The notes: generated from the sequence alone by a model not told the origin. DNA of 27,979 bases from CALCCV01 sp964388665 (GCA_964388665.1 CAYMBJ010000052.1:1-27979), one strand, 5' to 3'; positions 1-7,897 are shown, counted from the first letter of the stretch. A program made the numbers and translations.

Positions 1-1
1 C

Positions 2-133
2 AAAGAAAATCATAACAAATCAAATATGTCCACTAGCAAATGGCCTGGTCAGTATGTATTGAAACTGGCCGAACTTCTTAAAGAAAACCCCAAATTGCTC
101 ACCTCAAACACGGGTAAATCATTTCTGTCATAG
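2..133 (+). CDS. 3' end of an unrecognised gene (partial)
   Basis: A reading frame is open from the left edge and ends at TAG 131-133, giving 43 residues including WPGQYVLKLAELLKENPKLL. The fragment is hydrophilic with one amphipathic helix-like stretch (VLKLAELLKENPKLL). No family is recognised. An internal ATG at 26 has no clear ribosome binding site, so this is more likely the tail of a gene that begins outside the window. It could also be a chance open frame, because 43 codons is short. It precedes the sigma-54-type promoter region of the next gene by about 180 bases, so it is probably a separate transcription unit. Confidence 0.35.
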   Translation, partial: KENHNKSNMSTSKWPGQYVLKLAELLKENPKLLTSNTGKSFLS

Positions 134-161
134 CACCGAGTTTTGCATTTGTTGGGCAAAT

Positions 162-204
162 GCAGCAAAGTCACTGTTTACACAGATGTCCTTGTTTTTG
201 CTGC
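162..204. repeat. Inverted repeat GCAGCAAA-N27-TTTGCTGC
   Basis: Perfect 8-bp arms lie at 162-169 and 197-204 around a 27-base spacer. The site lies 107-149 bases upstream of the -24 element at 311, which is the usual distance for an activator site of a sigma-54 promoter. It could instead be a weak transcript end for the ORF that stops at 133, but no T-run follows. Confidence 0.4.
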
Positions 205-279
205 GCGACGCATGGGTATTTTTAGATCATGACGAGGCACAAAGACCCATAAAGAAATGTAAATCCTTTAACTATTGAA

Positions 280-306
280 GCCAGATCGCTGCAGCGAGAG
301 TCTGGC
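280..306. repeat. Nested palindrome next to the sigma-54 promoter
   Basis: Outer arms GCCAGA (280-285) and TCTGGC (301-306) enclose a perfect 12-bp palindrome TCGCTGCAGCGA (286-297) plus three unpaired bases. The element ends four bases before the -24 element of the promoter at 310-325. It lies upstream of the expected start of transcription, so it is more likely a protein-binding DNA site than an RNA leader hairpin. Confidence 0.5.
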
Positions 307-309
307 TGC

Positions 310-325
310 TGGCAACGGTATTGCA
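310..325 (+). promoter_or_regulatory. Putative sigma-54 promoter of the 72-aa gene
   Basis: TGGCAACGGTATTGCA matches the sigma-54 consensus TGGCACG-N4-TTGCW except for two bases of the -24 half. The invariant GG (311-312) and GC (323-324) are separated by exactly 10 bases. Transcription would start near 335, giving a leader of about 45 bases before the ATG at 381, and an AAGGAG ribosome binding site falls inside that leader. Inverted repeats lie just upstream. Confidence 0.65.
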
Positions 326-380
326 TTTGGACGAACGACGAAGTCAAGAGACTTCAATCAAACATTAACAAGGAGCAGTT

Positions 381-599
381 ATGAATTCAGATAGAGAAAA
401 CTCAATGAACAAAGGGAATCGCTCAGCTTCCACTTCTACTTCAAATCCGCAAAAGGCTGGGAAATCTGAAAGCAATCAGTCAGGAAAAAGAGCAGATGCT
501 CCCAAACAAGGTTCCGAAACTGGTCAGCCAAAGTTTGGCAAGCAAAACCAATCTGACGACCGACACAAAAAGGATGCCACATCTAAGCGACACACCTAA
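381..599 (+). CDS. 72-aa intrinsically disordered hydrophilic protein
   Basis: ATG at 381 is preceded by AAGGAG at 370-375 (5-base spacing), which supports the start. The product is almost entirely Ser, Lys, Gln, Asn, Gly, Asp, Thr and Arg. It contains no Leu, Ile, Val, Trp, Tyr or Cys at all and only one Phe, so it cannot form a hydrophobic core and should be disordered. There is no signal peptide or membrane segment, so it is expected in the cytoplasm. The composition resembles hydrophilin or stress-protective small proteins, but no named family is recognised and function is unknown. It has its own sigma-54-type promoter and is followed by a 10-bp inverted repeat, so it appears to be a monocistronic gene upstream of ldhA. 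Confidence 0.65.
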   Translation: MNSDRENSMNKGNRSASTSTSNPQKAGKSESNQSGKRADAPKQGSETGQPKFGKQNQSDDRHKKDATSKRHT

Positions 600-639
600 C
601 GACTTGCGATTGATTCTGAAAGACTCAGAGCGCTATCGA

Positions 640-673
640 GGAGTGGGCTAATTCGTACAAATCAGCCCACTCC
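640..673. repeat. Perfect 10-bp inverted repeat between the 72-aa gene and ldhA
   Basis: GGAGTGGGCT (640-649) and AGCCCACTCC (664-673) are perfect arms around a 14-base spacer. It lies 41 bases after the 72-aa gene, so it could fold as a transcript-end hairpin, but no T-run follows on either strand. It also lies about 125-160 bases upstream of the sigma-54-type promoter of ldhA, the expected place for an enhancer-binding protein site. The operator reading is favoured slightly. Confidence 0.55.
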
Positions 674-797
674 ATTGTGACAAATTGCCCCAACCTGGCC
701 GAATCTGTCCCAAGCCAAACATGTTGGGAATAATTCACATGCTAAATTTAGGATAGATATCATCTACATGGATGGCAGACTGATCTCCCTATGAATT

Positions 798-813
798 TGG
801 ATCCTGACTTGCA
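798..813 (+). promoter_or_regulatory. Putative sigma-54 promoter of the ldhA-ppsA-atp-cgs unit
   Basis: TGGATCCTGACTTGCA has the GG (799-800)-N10-GC (811-812) spacing and a perfect TTGCA -12 element. The -24 half is weaker (TTGGATC against TTGGCAC). The expected start near 823 gives a leader of about 41 bases with GGAGA before the ATG at 864. A 10-base direct repeat AGACCCTAAA occurs at 813-822 and again at 854-863. Confidence 0.5.
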
Positions 814-863
814 GACCCTAAACGGGGTAGTCAGCATTCCCGTTCGAACATGGAGACCCTAAA

Positions 864-1895
864 ATGAAAATCACCTTTTTTGACACTCATCAATTTGATA
901 AAGACATTTTTGTTGAGGTAAACAAGAAATTTAATTTCGATATAGAGTTTCAAGAAGCCTGCTTGAATTCCAAAACGGCGCGCTTGGCACAGGGCTCAAG
1001 TGTCGTCTGCTCTTTTGTAAATGATAAGATTGATGACAATTGCATTGCCACACTCCAAAGCCTCGGCGTAAACCTGATCGCATTGAGATCGGCTGGATTT
1101 AATCACGTTGACCTTGTGTCGGCACAGAGACACGGTATTGAAGTGGTAAGAGTGCCCTCGTATTCACCGCATGCAGTTGCAGAATTTGCGACCGCCATGC
1201 TGTTGTGTTTGAATCGCAAGGTTCACAGAGCGTACATTCGCGTTAGGGAATTCAATTTTTCTCTCGATGGTCTCGTCGGGTTCAATCTTTATAAAAAAAC
1301 CATAGGAGTCGTCGGAGCTGGAAAGATTGGAAAAATATTCGCACAGCTCATGGCTGCATTTGGATCAAAAGTTTTGATCTATGACAAAAAAAAAGATTCT
1401 GACCTAGAAAAGCATTCGAATATTGATTACACAGATCTTTCAACTTTATATACACAGTCCGATGTCATTTCTCTTCATCTACCGCTAACACCTGAAACCC
1501 ATCACCTCATTGATCATGAAAGCATCAATAAAATGAAAAATGGTGTTACAATCATAAATACAGGAAGAGGCGCATTGATTGATTCGTCGGCCCTGATCGA
1601 AGGCCTCAAAACTGGAAAAATAGCGGGAGCTGCACTGGATGTCTACGAAGAAGAAGAAAATGTATTCTTTAAAGATCTATCTAGCAAAATTCTACAAGAT
1701 GATATTTTGGCAAGGCTGCTCACTTTCCCTAACGTCTTGGTCACTTCACACCAGGCCTTTTTGACCGCAGAGGCCCTCCAATCAATTGCAATGACAACCT
1801 TAAATAATATAGCCGAATTCAAAAAAAGCGGATCAGTCGCCTATGATCAAGCCCTGGATCCGAAAAACTTTATGGAAGGAGTCAACAATGTCTGA
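864..1895 (+). CDS. ldhA: D-lactate dehydrogenase (NAD-dependent, LdhA type)
   Basis: This cytoplasmic enzyme of the D-2-hydroxyacid dehydrogenase family reduces pyruvate to D-lactate with NADH and so regenerates NAD during fermentation. The 343-residue protein shows the Rossmann nucleotide-binding motif GVVGAGKIG near residue 148. It has the substrate/catalytic Arg235 in NTGRGALID, an ALDVYEEEE segment supplying the acidic partner, and catalytic His296 in VTSHQAF. Arg235 and His296 fall at the same numbers as in E. coli LdhA. ATG at 864 follows GGAGA at 852-856. It is the first gene of the long + strand unit, and its last 8 bases overlap the start of ppsA. Other 2-hydroxyacid dehydrogenases share the fold, but the LdhA reading is strong. 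Confidence 0.9.
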   Translation: MKITFFDTHQFDKDIFVEVNKKFNFDIEFQEACLNSKTARLAQGSSVVCSFVNDKIDDNCIATLQSLGVNLIALRSAGFNHVDLVSAQRHGIEVVRVPSYSPHAVAEFATAMLLCLNRKVHRAYIRVREFNFSLDGLVGFNLYKKTIGVVGAGKIGKIFAQLMAAFGSKVLIYDKKKDSDLEKHSNIDYTDLSTLYTQSDVISLHLPLTPETHHLIDHESINKMKNGVTIINTGRGALIDSSALIEGLKTGKIAGAALDVYEEEENVFFKDLSSKILQDDILARLLTFPNVLVTSHQAFLTAEALQSIAMTTLNNIAEFKKSGSVAYDQALDPKNFMEGVNNV

Positions 1896-4290
1896 TTTAG
1901 CGCACATAAAATGGTTCAGTGATATTTCGATTGACGATGTACCCCTAGTGGGGGGAAAAAACGCTTCACTTGGTGAAATGTTTCAGAGTTTAACTCCAAA
2001 AGGTGTCAAAATTCCGAATGGCTTTGCCATTACCGCACAGGCCTACCAACACTTCATTGATTCCAACGATCTGGCAGAAAAAATTCAAAACAAGCTTGCT
2101 CAAGTGGAGTCAAAAAGCATTGAAAGCTTAAGAGAATGCGGACATAGCATTCGTCAAATGATTTTGCATGCGAATCTTCCTGATGACCTTGAGTCAGCCA
2201 TCGAAACCGCATATCTCAAACTTGGTGAAAAGTATTTTAAAAATCCTGATGTCGCAGTCAGAAGCAGTGCCACAGCCGAAGATCTGCCAGATGCAAGCTT
2301 TGCCGGCCAACAAGAAACCTATCTCAATGTTCAAGGGGTCTCAGGCCTATTGGAGGCCTGTCGAAAGTGTTTTGCTTCGTTGTTTACGGACAGGGCTATA
2401 TCGTATCGTGAACACAAAAATTTTGGACACTTCAAAATAGCTCTTTCTATTGGCGTACAAAAGATGGTTCGCTCGGATTTAGCTTCGTCAGGAGTCATGT
2501 TTTCTATTGACACAGAAAGTGGCTTTAAGGATGCCGTCTTGATAAATTCCGCCTACGGGCTGGGTGAAAATGTTGTTCAAGGTACCGTCAATCCGGATGA
2601 ATTTTATGTCTTCAAACCCACACTCAAAAGCGGATACCAACCCATTTTGCGCAAGCAGTTAGGATCAAAAGAAGTCAAAATGGTCTACGACATGGGTGGT
2701 TCAAAAATGGTCAAGAATACACCAGTATCCATTGATGAGCGAAACCGGTTTTCCATCTCTGATGACGACATTTTGCAATTGGCTAAGTGGGCATGCACTA
2801 TTGAAGATCACTATTCAAAAAAACGCGGCAGTTTTTCTCCTATGGACATGGAGTGGGCAAAAGATGGAGAAAGCGGAGAGCTGTTTATCGTACAGGCCCG
2901 CCCAGAAACCGTACAGTCACAAAAACAAATTGAGGTGATTGAAACCTATCACCTCAAAGAGCGAAGTCCGATCCTGATCAAAGGCAGAAGTGTCGGAGAA
3001 AAAATTGCTTCTGGTCCGGTGCGGGTGATCCAAAGCCCCCAAGATCTGGGGAAACTTCAGCAGGGAGAGGTATTGGTTACAGAAAAGACGGACCCTGACT
3101 GGGAGCCTGCGATGAAAAAAGCCTCAGCCATCGTTACCAACCGCGGTGGTCGGACTTGTCATGCCGCCATCGTAAGTCGAGAACTCGGGCTTCCGGCAAT
3201 TGTTGGCACCAAACATGGAACCGAAGTTCTCAAGGACGGAAAATTGGTAACAGTGAGCTGCGCCGAGGGTGATTCCGGTATTGTCTACGAAGGTAAGCTA
3301 CCATTTGAAATTGAAAAATTTGCGATCAAAGAGTTCAAACAACCGTCGACGTCTATGATGCTAAATCTCGCTAATCCAGATGAGGCATTTCATTTGTCAT
3401 TCTTGCCTAACAGCGGAGTTGGTCTGGCTAGAATGGAATTTATTATTGGAAACACCATCAAAATTCATCCACTGGCGCTCGTAAATTATAATACTCTCAA
3501 AGATCCACAGGTTAAAGAGGCCATCGCGGAGCAAACCTTTGGTTACCAAGATAAGTCCGAATTCTTTGTCGACAAGCTCGCTGAAGGTGTCGCTATGATT
3601 GCCGCAGGATTCTATCCCAAAGATGTCATTGTGCGTATGAGCGACTTTAAGTCGAATGAATACATGAAGCTAATCGGCGGGGAGGAATTTGAACCCAAAG
3701 AAGAAAACCCCATGATCGGATTTCGCGGAGCCTCTCGCTACTACGATCCTAGGTACCAACAGGGCTTTGCATTGGAATGCAAGGCAATGAAAAAAGTCCG
3801 CGATGAAATGGGTCTAACCAATGTGAAACTGATGATTCCATTTTGTCGCACTGTTGAAGAGGGCAAAAAGGTCATCAATGAAATGAGTAAGAATGGTCTC
3901 AAAAGGGGAACAAATGCATTGGAAATTTATGTCATGTGTGAAATTCCGAGCAATGTGATATTGGCCAGGGAGTTTTTCAAAATCTTTGATGGCTTTTCGA
4001 TTGGTTCGAATGATCTGACCCAGCTTATTTTGGGTGTTGACAGAGATTCCGAAATCATTTCTCACATTTTTGACGAAAGAAACGAAGCCGTAAAGGGCAT
4101 GATTGCAAGTGTTATTCAGATTGCTAAGGAGATGAATAAAAAAATCGGGATCTGTGGCCAGGCACCAAGCGACTTTCCAGAGTTTGCCGAATTTTTGGTG
4201 AAAGACGGAATAGATAGCATTTCTCTAAACCCCGACGCGGTACTTAAAACAACAAAGCGAATTGTTGAATTTGAAGCCAAGCAGAAATGA
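1888..4290 (+). CDS. ppsA: Phosphoenolpyruvate synthase
   Basis: Pyruvate, water dikinase converts pyruvate and ATP to PEP, AMP and phosphate in the cytoplasm. The chosen ATG at 1888 follows GGAAGGAG and gives an 800-residue protein beginning MSDLAHIKW, close to the usual length near 790. An upstream start at 1843 in the same frame has no such site. Visible are the N-terminal ATP-grasp part (VGGKNASLGEM, VRSSATAEDLPDASFAGQQE), the swivelling phosphohistidine domain with GGRTCHAAIVSRELG (His425 is the phosphorylated residue), and the C-terminal PEP/pyruvate barrel with GSNDLTQLILGVDRDS and GICGQAPSD. It overlaps ldhA by 8 bases and is followed after 7 bases by atpD. Next to ldhA it would let the cell move pyruvate either to lactate or back to PEP. 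Confidence 0.95.
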   Translation: MSDLAHIKWFSDISIDDVPLVGGKNASLGEMFQSLTPKGVKIPNGFAITAQAYQHFIDSNDLAEKIQNKLAQVESKSIESLRECGHSIRQMILHANLPDDLESAIETAYLKLGEKYFKNPDVAVRSSATAEDLPDASFAGQQETYLNVQGVSGLLEACRKCFASLFTDRAISYREHKNFGHFKIALSIGVQKMVRSDLASSGVMFSIDTESGFKDAVLINSAYGLGENVVQGTVNPDEFYVFKPTLKSGYQPILRKQLGSKEVKMVYDMGGSKMVKNTPVSIDERNRFSISDDDILQLAKWACTIEDHYSKKRGSFSPMDMEWAKDGESGELFIVQARPETVQSQKQIEVIETYHLKERSPILIKGRSVGEKIASGPVRVIQSPQDLGKLQQGEVLVTEKTDPDWEPAMKKASAIVTNRGGRTCHAAIVSRELGLPAIVGTKHGTEVLKDGKLVTVSCAEGDSGIVYEGKLPFEIEKFAIKEFKQPSTSMMLNLANPDEAFHLSFLPNSGVGLARMEFIIGNTIKIHPLALVNYNTLKDPQVKEAIAEQTFGYQDKSEFFVDKLAEGVAMIAAGFYPKDVIVRMSDFKSNEYMKLIGGEEFEPKEENPMIGFRGASRYYDPRYQQGFALECKAMKKVRDEMGLTNVKLMIPFCRTVEEGKKVINEMSKNGLKRGTNALEIYVMCEIPSNVILAREFFKIFDGFSIGSNDLTQLILGVDRDSEIISHIFDERNEAVKGMIASVIQIAKEMNKKIGICGQAPSDFPEFAEFLVKDGIDSISLNPDAVLKTTKRIVEFEAKQK

Positions 4291-4297
4291 AAACACT

Positions 4298-5797
4298 ATG
4301 TCAATAAAAACGGCAGAACACACACTCCTAAAATCGAATTCAAGTGGAAATGGAAAGGCCGATGCAAAGGCCCATTTGCCGAATGTTGGCAAAGTGATTT
4401 CTGTACGCGGAAGTGTGATTGATGTGGACTTCGGAAAACACTTGCCACCTATTTTTTCGTTGCTACATGCAAAAAAGGGCAAAATATCTATTGAGGTCTT
4501 GGCACATCTCAATTCTCACTGCGTGCGAGGCATTGCGCTCACACCCGCCCCTGGCCTGAGCCGCGACGAGGAGGTGGTGGACACCGGCGGGCCCTTGAAA
4601 GCCCCTGTTGGCAAGGAAATCCTCTCACGAATGTTCAACGTTTTTGGTGAGGCCATCGATCGAAAAGAAGCTCCAAAGAATGTCGAGTGGCGCTCGATCC
4701 ATGGATCGCCACCACCCCTGGCGCGACGCTCTACCAAGTCGCAAATTTTTGAGACGGGCATCAAAGTTATTGATGTACTGATGCCAATTGAACGAGGCGG
4801 CAAGGCCGGACTTTTTGGCGGGGCCGGCGTTGGTAAAACTGTTTTGCTCACAGAAATCATTCACAACATGATTCGCCATCAAAAGGGCGTAAGTATTTTT
4901 TGTGGAATTGGCGAGCGATGCCGTGAAGGCGAAGAGCTTTACCGCGAAATGCAGGATGCCGGAGTTTTGCCAAATATGGTGATGGTGTTTGGTCAGATGA
5001 ACGAATCGCCAGGAAGTCGCTTTCGTGTGGGTCATACTGCCCTTACTATGGCCGAATACTTTCGTGATGACGAACATCGTGACGTGCTTCTATTGATTGA
5101 CAATATTTTCCGCTTTATTCAGGCCGGCATGGAAGTTTCTGGATTGATGGGACAAATGCCTTCTCGTTTAGGATATCAGCCGACATTGGGAACAGAGCTC
5201 TCTGGGCTGGAAGAACGCATTGCCAATACAGACACTGGCTCCATCACATCCATTCAGGCAGTTTATGTGCCGGCAGACGATCTGACCGACCCCGCTGCTG
5301 TCCACACCTTTTCGCATCTTTCAGCCTCGATTGTGCTCTCGCGAAAGCGAGCAAGTGAAGGCCTCTACCCTGCTATCGATCTTCTGCAGTCCAGTTCAAA
5401 AATGACAACGCCAGGTACAGTTGGTCAAAGGCACTATAGCTTGGCTCAGGAAATCCGGCGAACACTCGCTCGCTATGAGGAGCTTAAAGATATAATTGCA
5501 ATGCTTGGACTTGAACAGCTGGCCCAGGAAGATCGTGATGTTGTTGGTCGGGCCAGGCGGCTGGAGCGATTTTTAACTCAGCCGTTCTTTACTACCGAAC
5601 AATTCAGTGGAATCACAGGACAGGCAGTGAACCTGAAAGATTCTCTTGATGGTTGTGAGCGCATTTTAGGGGATGAATTTAAAGACTACCCAGAGAGCTC
5701 TTTGTACATGATTGGAACAATTGAAGAGGCAAAAAAGAAATTGGAGGACAAGCATGCTGCCAGCACAAATGAAACTCAAGATTCTCCTGCCGTCTAA
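4298..5797 (+). CDS. atpD: N-type ATPase subunit beta
   Basis: This is the catalytic subunit of the alternative N-type rotary ATPase. The ATG at 4298 (499 residues, MSIKTAEHT) lies 7 bases after the ppsA stop. A TTG at 4262 in the same frame would overlap ppsA and is less likely. No strong ribosome binding site is seen, so translation may be coupled to ppsA. Walker A is GGAGVGKT at residues 174-181, GERCREG at 205-211 carries the catalytic Glu-Arg pair, and the Walker B strand is DVLLLIDNIFRF. The C-terminal regulatory segment is LEQLAQED instead of DELSEED. An N-terminal tail of about 30 residues precedes the beta-barrel. Being first in atpD-C-Q-R-B-E-F-A-G is the hallmark of N-ATPase operons. 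Confidence 0.95.
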   Translation: MSIKTAEHTLLKSNSSGNGKADAKAHLPNVGKVISVRGSVIDVDFGKHLPPIFSLLHAKKGKISIEVLAHLNSHCVRGIALTPAPGLSRDEEVVDTGGPLKAPVGKEILSRMFNVFGEAIDRKEAPKNVEWRSIHGSPPPLARRSTKSQIFETGIKVIDVLMPIERGGKAGLFGGAGVGKTVLLTEIIHNMIRHQKGVSIFCGIGERCREGEELYREMQDAGVLPNMVMVFGQMNESPGSRFRVGHTALTMAEYFRDDEHRDVLLLIDNIFRFIQAGMEVSGLMGQMPSRLGYQPTLGTELSGLEERIANTDTGSITSIQAVYVPADDLTDPAAVHTFSHLSASIVLSRKRASEGLYPAIDLLQSSSKMTTPGTVGQRHYSLAQEIRRTLARYEELKDIIAMLGLEQLAQEDRDVVGRARRLERFLTQPFFTTEQFSGITGQAVNLKDSLDGCERILGDEFKDYPESSLYMIGTIEEAKKKLEDKHAASTNETQDSPAV

Positions 5798-6158
5798 GGT
5801 TTTTCTTGAAAAAAAGGATGTCTTAAGAATTGTTGCTGAAGGAAATCTTGCCTCTTTTGGTCTATTGCCTCATCGCTTGGATTGTGTGGCGACGCTCGTG
5901 CCGGGAATTTTGACCTATGAAAGCCAACAAGGGGGAGAGTGCTTCATCGCAATTGACGAGGGCGTACTTGTCAAAACTGGCTTGGACGTAAATATCTCGG
6001 TTCGCAACGCCATTGCCGGAAAAGGCCTCGGTCAACTTCGCGAAGCAGTGGCACAGGAGTACCTGATTTTTGATGAGGAACAAAGGCGTGTTCAGACTGC
6101 CATGGAAAAGATGGAGAGCAGTTTTATCCAACGACTAGCGGAGATGCGAATTGAATGA
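5754..6158 (+). CDS. atpC: N-type ATPase subunit epsilon
   Basis: This is the central-stalk subunit that links gamma to the c-ring. The ATG at 5754 is preceded by GGAGG (5743-5747, 6-base spacing), giving 134 residues. It overlaps the end of atpD by 44 bases; a second Met at 5769 is possible. The N-terminal half is the beta-sandwich (MKLKILLPSKVF, GNLASFGLLPHRLDCVATL, the last being the usual G-x-x-G-x-L-P-x-H segment). The C-terminal part (EEQRRVQTAMEKMESSFIQR) is a helix. In N-ATPases epsilon follows beta directly, as here. Identification rests on motif and position, since epsilon subunits are poorly conserved. Confidence 0.9.
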   Translation: MLPAQMKLKILLPSKVFLEKKDVLRIVAEGNLASFGLLPHRLDCVATLVPGILTYESQQGGECFIAIDEGVLVKTGLDVNISVRNAIAGKGLGQLREAVAQEYLIFDEEQRRVQTAMEKMESSFIQRLAEMRIE

Positions 6159-6486
6159 AGATTTAAAGGCTCCGGGCCTAAGTAAATCAAAAGAATTCAG
6201 TCTCAATGTGGGAAAGAAGGAGAAACGAAAGCTCAGGGCACGGAAAGACTCCTCAGGCGTCTGGTTTGGACTGGGAATGATGGGCCTGATCGGTTGGTCA
6301 GTGATCATACCGGCGCTCCTTGGCGCCGCATTGGGGATCTGGCTGGACAAGCACTATTCAGACAGTCACTCATGGACATTGTCCCTCCTTATTGCGGGTT
6401 TGTGCATTGGCTGTTTAAATGCGTGGCGCTGGATGAGCAGACAACATCAGGACATGCAAGAAGAACAGGAGAATCATGATGAATGA
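6151..6486 (+). CDS. atpQ: N-type ATPase accessory membrane protein AtpQ (AtpI-like)
   Basis: A small membrane protein of 111 residues starts at TTG 6151, with GGAG at 6140-6143 and 7-base spacing. It overlaps atpC by 8 bases. The basic N-terminus (KSKEFSLNVGKKEKRKLRAR) is followed by two membrane segments (about residues 38-62 and 71-89) with GWSVIIPALLGAALGIWLD between charged ends. This is the AtpI/AtpQ architecture, associated with assembly of the c-ring or with ion (Mg) handling in related systems. Position third in the operon, before AtpR, is typical of N-ATPases. The exact function of AtpQ is not settled. Confidence 0.85.
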   Translation: MNEDLKAPGLSKSKEFSLNVGKKEKRKLRARKDSSGVWFGLGMMGLIGWSVIIPALLGAALGIWLDKHYSDSHSWTLSLLIAGLCIGCLNAWRWMSRQHQDMQEEQENHDE

Positions 6487-6874
6487 CAGTTTTAATCTCT
6501 TTTCCAATCCTTTTTTGAATGTCTCTTTAAATCATTATTGGAGTCATACTTTGAGTCTTTCTTTAAATTTTTTATTGCCACTGATTGCCGGTCTTGCACT
6601 GGGGACGATCTTTTTTTACGGACTATGGCGAACCGTCGAAAAGCTCACAACTGCAAAGTCCCCTGCCCTTTGGCTTTTTGGCAGCGCAATTTTGCGCTTA
6701 GCGATTACCTTGTCTGGTTTTTACCTAGTTGCAATACACAGCTCCCAGAATCGCCTAGCCAATCTGCTGCTTTGCCTGCTGGGTTTTGTAGTTGCGCGTT
6801 TTGCAATTACAAAGATACTTGGCGTGCCTCAGAGACTGGCGGCCGCCGAGAAAGAAGTGCAGCATGCATCTTAG
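6476..6874 (+). CDS. atpR: N-type ATPase membrane subunit AtpR
   Basis: This is a 132-residue protein found only in N-ATPase operons. The ATG at 6476 overlaps atpQ by 11 bases and follows AGGAGA; ATG 6479 is the alternative. Three membrane segments are visible: LLPLIAGLALGTIFFYGLW, the Arg-containing FGSAILRLAITLSGFYLV, and LLLCLLGFVVARFAI. The buried Arg residues in the second and third segments fit the published proposal that AtpR interacts with the c-subunit carboxylates. The protein ends four codons into the atpB start, with 11 bases of overlap. The role in coupling or assembly is not proven. Confidence 0.88.
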   Translation: MMNDSFNLFSNPFLNVSLNHYWSHTLSLSLNFLLPLIAGLALGTIFFYGLWRTVEKLTTAKSPALWLFGSAILRLAITLSGFYLVAIHSSQNRLANLLLCLLGFVVARFAITKILGVPQRLAAAEKEVQHAS

Positions 6875-7571
6875 TCCTGATGGTTTCATCTATTGGCAGC
6901 ATGGATTTTTTAAACTCAATGCGACGATTGTCGTCACCTGGGGTCTGATGGCAATGCTAACGATTGTCTCAAAACTCATTGCGGGCAAACTTTCCACTGA
7001 TATTGAGCGATCGCGCTGGCAGAACCTAATCGAAGTGCTCGTGAGCAATATCAATAAGCAGATAAGCGAAGTCGGTCTTGCGCAGCCAGAAAAATATATC
7101 GGATTTATTGGAACGCTTTTTCTTTTTATTGCAGCGTCTAGCCTCTTCACAATTCTTCCAGGTTATGAGCCCCCAACGGGTTCACTGTCGACGACGGCAG
7201 CGCTAGCACTGTGTGTGTTTGTGGCGGTGCCTTTTTTTGGAATTGGCGAGAGAGGAATTCGCGAGTACCTCAAATCCTATATGAAGCCAACGGTGATTAT
7301 GTTGCCATTTAATATCATTAGTGAAATGTCCCGTACGCTGGCTCTTGCTGTACGCCTCTTCGGCAACATGATGAGCGGCTCTATGATCGTGGCAATACTG
7401 ATCGGCATAGCGCCGCTCTTTTTGCCAATTTTAATGACTGTCCTGGGGCTCCTCACTGGAATGGTACAGGCCTATATTTTTAGTATTCTAGCAGCCGTCT
7501 ATATAGCTGCCGCGACTCGCTCTCGTAAATTAAAATCCGAAGCCACCTCAAAGCCACCGGAGGCCGCGTGA
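6864..7571 (+). CDS. atpB: N-type ATPase subunit a
   Basis: This is the stator channel subunit carrying the ion half-channels. The ATG at 6864 gives 235 residues starting MHLSPDGFIYW, the normal N-terminus of the family. An upstream start at 6792 would run deep into atpR and is rejected. The essential Arg is Arg164 in LALAVRLFGNMMSG. Five or so hydrophobic segments are visible, including TWGLMAMLTIVSKLIAG and the C-terminal MVQAYIFSILAAVYIAAA, the last being the helix that packs against the c-ring. Overlap with atpR is 11 bases. It is shorter than typical F-type a subunits, as expected for the N-type. Confidence 0.93.
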   Translation: MHLSPDGFIYWQHGFFKLNATIVVTWGLMAMLTIVSKLIAGKLSTDIERSRWQNLIEVLVSNINKQISEVGLAQPEKYIGFIGTLFLFIAASSLFTILPGYEPPTGSLSTTAALALCVFVAVPFFGIGERGIREYLKSYMKPTVIMLPFNIISEMSRTLALAVRLFGNMMSGSMIVAILIGIAPLFLPILMTVLGLLTGMVQAYIFSILAAVYIAAATRSRKLKSEATSKPPEAA

Positions 7572-7611
7572 AAGATGAATTTCAAAACGAAAAGAGAAAA
7601 GGAGAACATGT

Positions 7612-7893
7612 ATGGATAGCGCGACAACCATAGCCGCAGTATCAATTGTAATTGCTGGCATCAGTACAAGTTTTGGAGCGATTGGGCCGGCCTTGGCAGA
7701 AGGCAGAGCCGTCGCCACAGCGCTCACTTCTCTGGCCCAGCAGCCGGACGCATCAGCTACGATCACTCGAACCTTGTTTGTTGGCTTAGCAATGATTGAA
7801 TCCACGGCGATTTACTGCCTTGTGGTTTCGATGATTCTCATTTTTGCCAATCCATTTTGGAATCATTTTATCTCTCAATCTGTTGGAAAATAG
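7612..7893 (+). CDS. atpE: N-type ATPase subunit c (double-carboxylate rotor protein)
   Basis: This is the rotor-ring hairpin of 93 residues. AAAAGGAG before the ATG at 7612 is the best ribosome binding site in the operon. It follows the only sizeable gap (40 bases), which fits the need for many copies per complex. Helix 1 carries GPALAEGRAVA with Glu30 and helix 2 carries GLAMIESTAIY with Glu63, Ser64, Thr65 and Tyr68; the polar loop is LAQQPDA. Glu63-Ser-Thr-x-x-Tyr is the Na+ ligand set known from Ilyobacter, shifted by two residues. Gln of helix 1 is replaced by Glu, giving two carboxylates per site as in other N-ATPases. Whether the ion is Na+ or H+ cannot be decided from sequence. Confidence 0.95.
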   Translation: MDSATTIAAVSIVIAGISTSFGAIGPALAEGRAVATALTSLAQQPDASATITRTLFVGLAMIESTAIYCLVVSMILIFANPFWNHFISQSVGK

Positions 7894-7897
7894 CGCC

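Noticed and set aside
640..673. Rho-independent terminator of the 72-aa gene
   Set aside because: The stem is perfect but there is no T-run on either strand and the loop is 14 bases; kept as an inverted repeat only.
4516..5077. Long minus-strand frames inside atpD, and similar shadow frames in the glucan synthase gene
   Set aside because: They lie opposite strongly conserved coding sequence and have no ribosome sites or recognisable domains.
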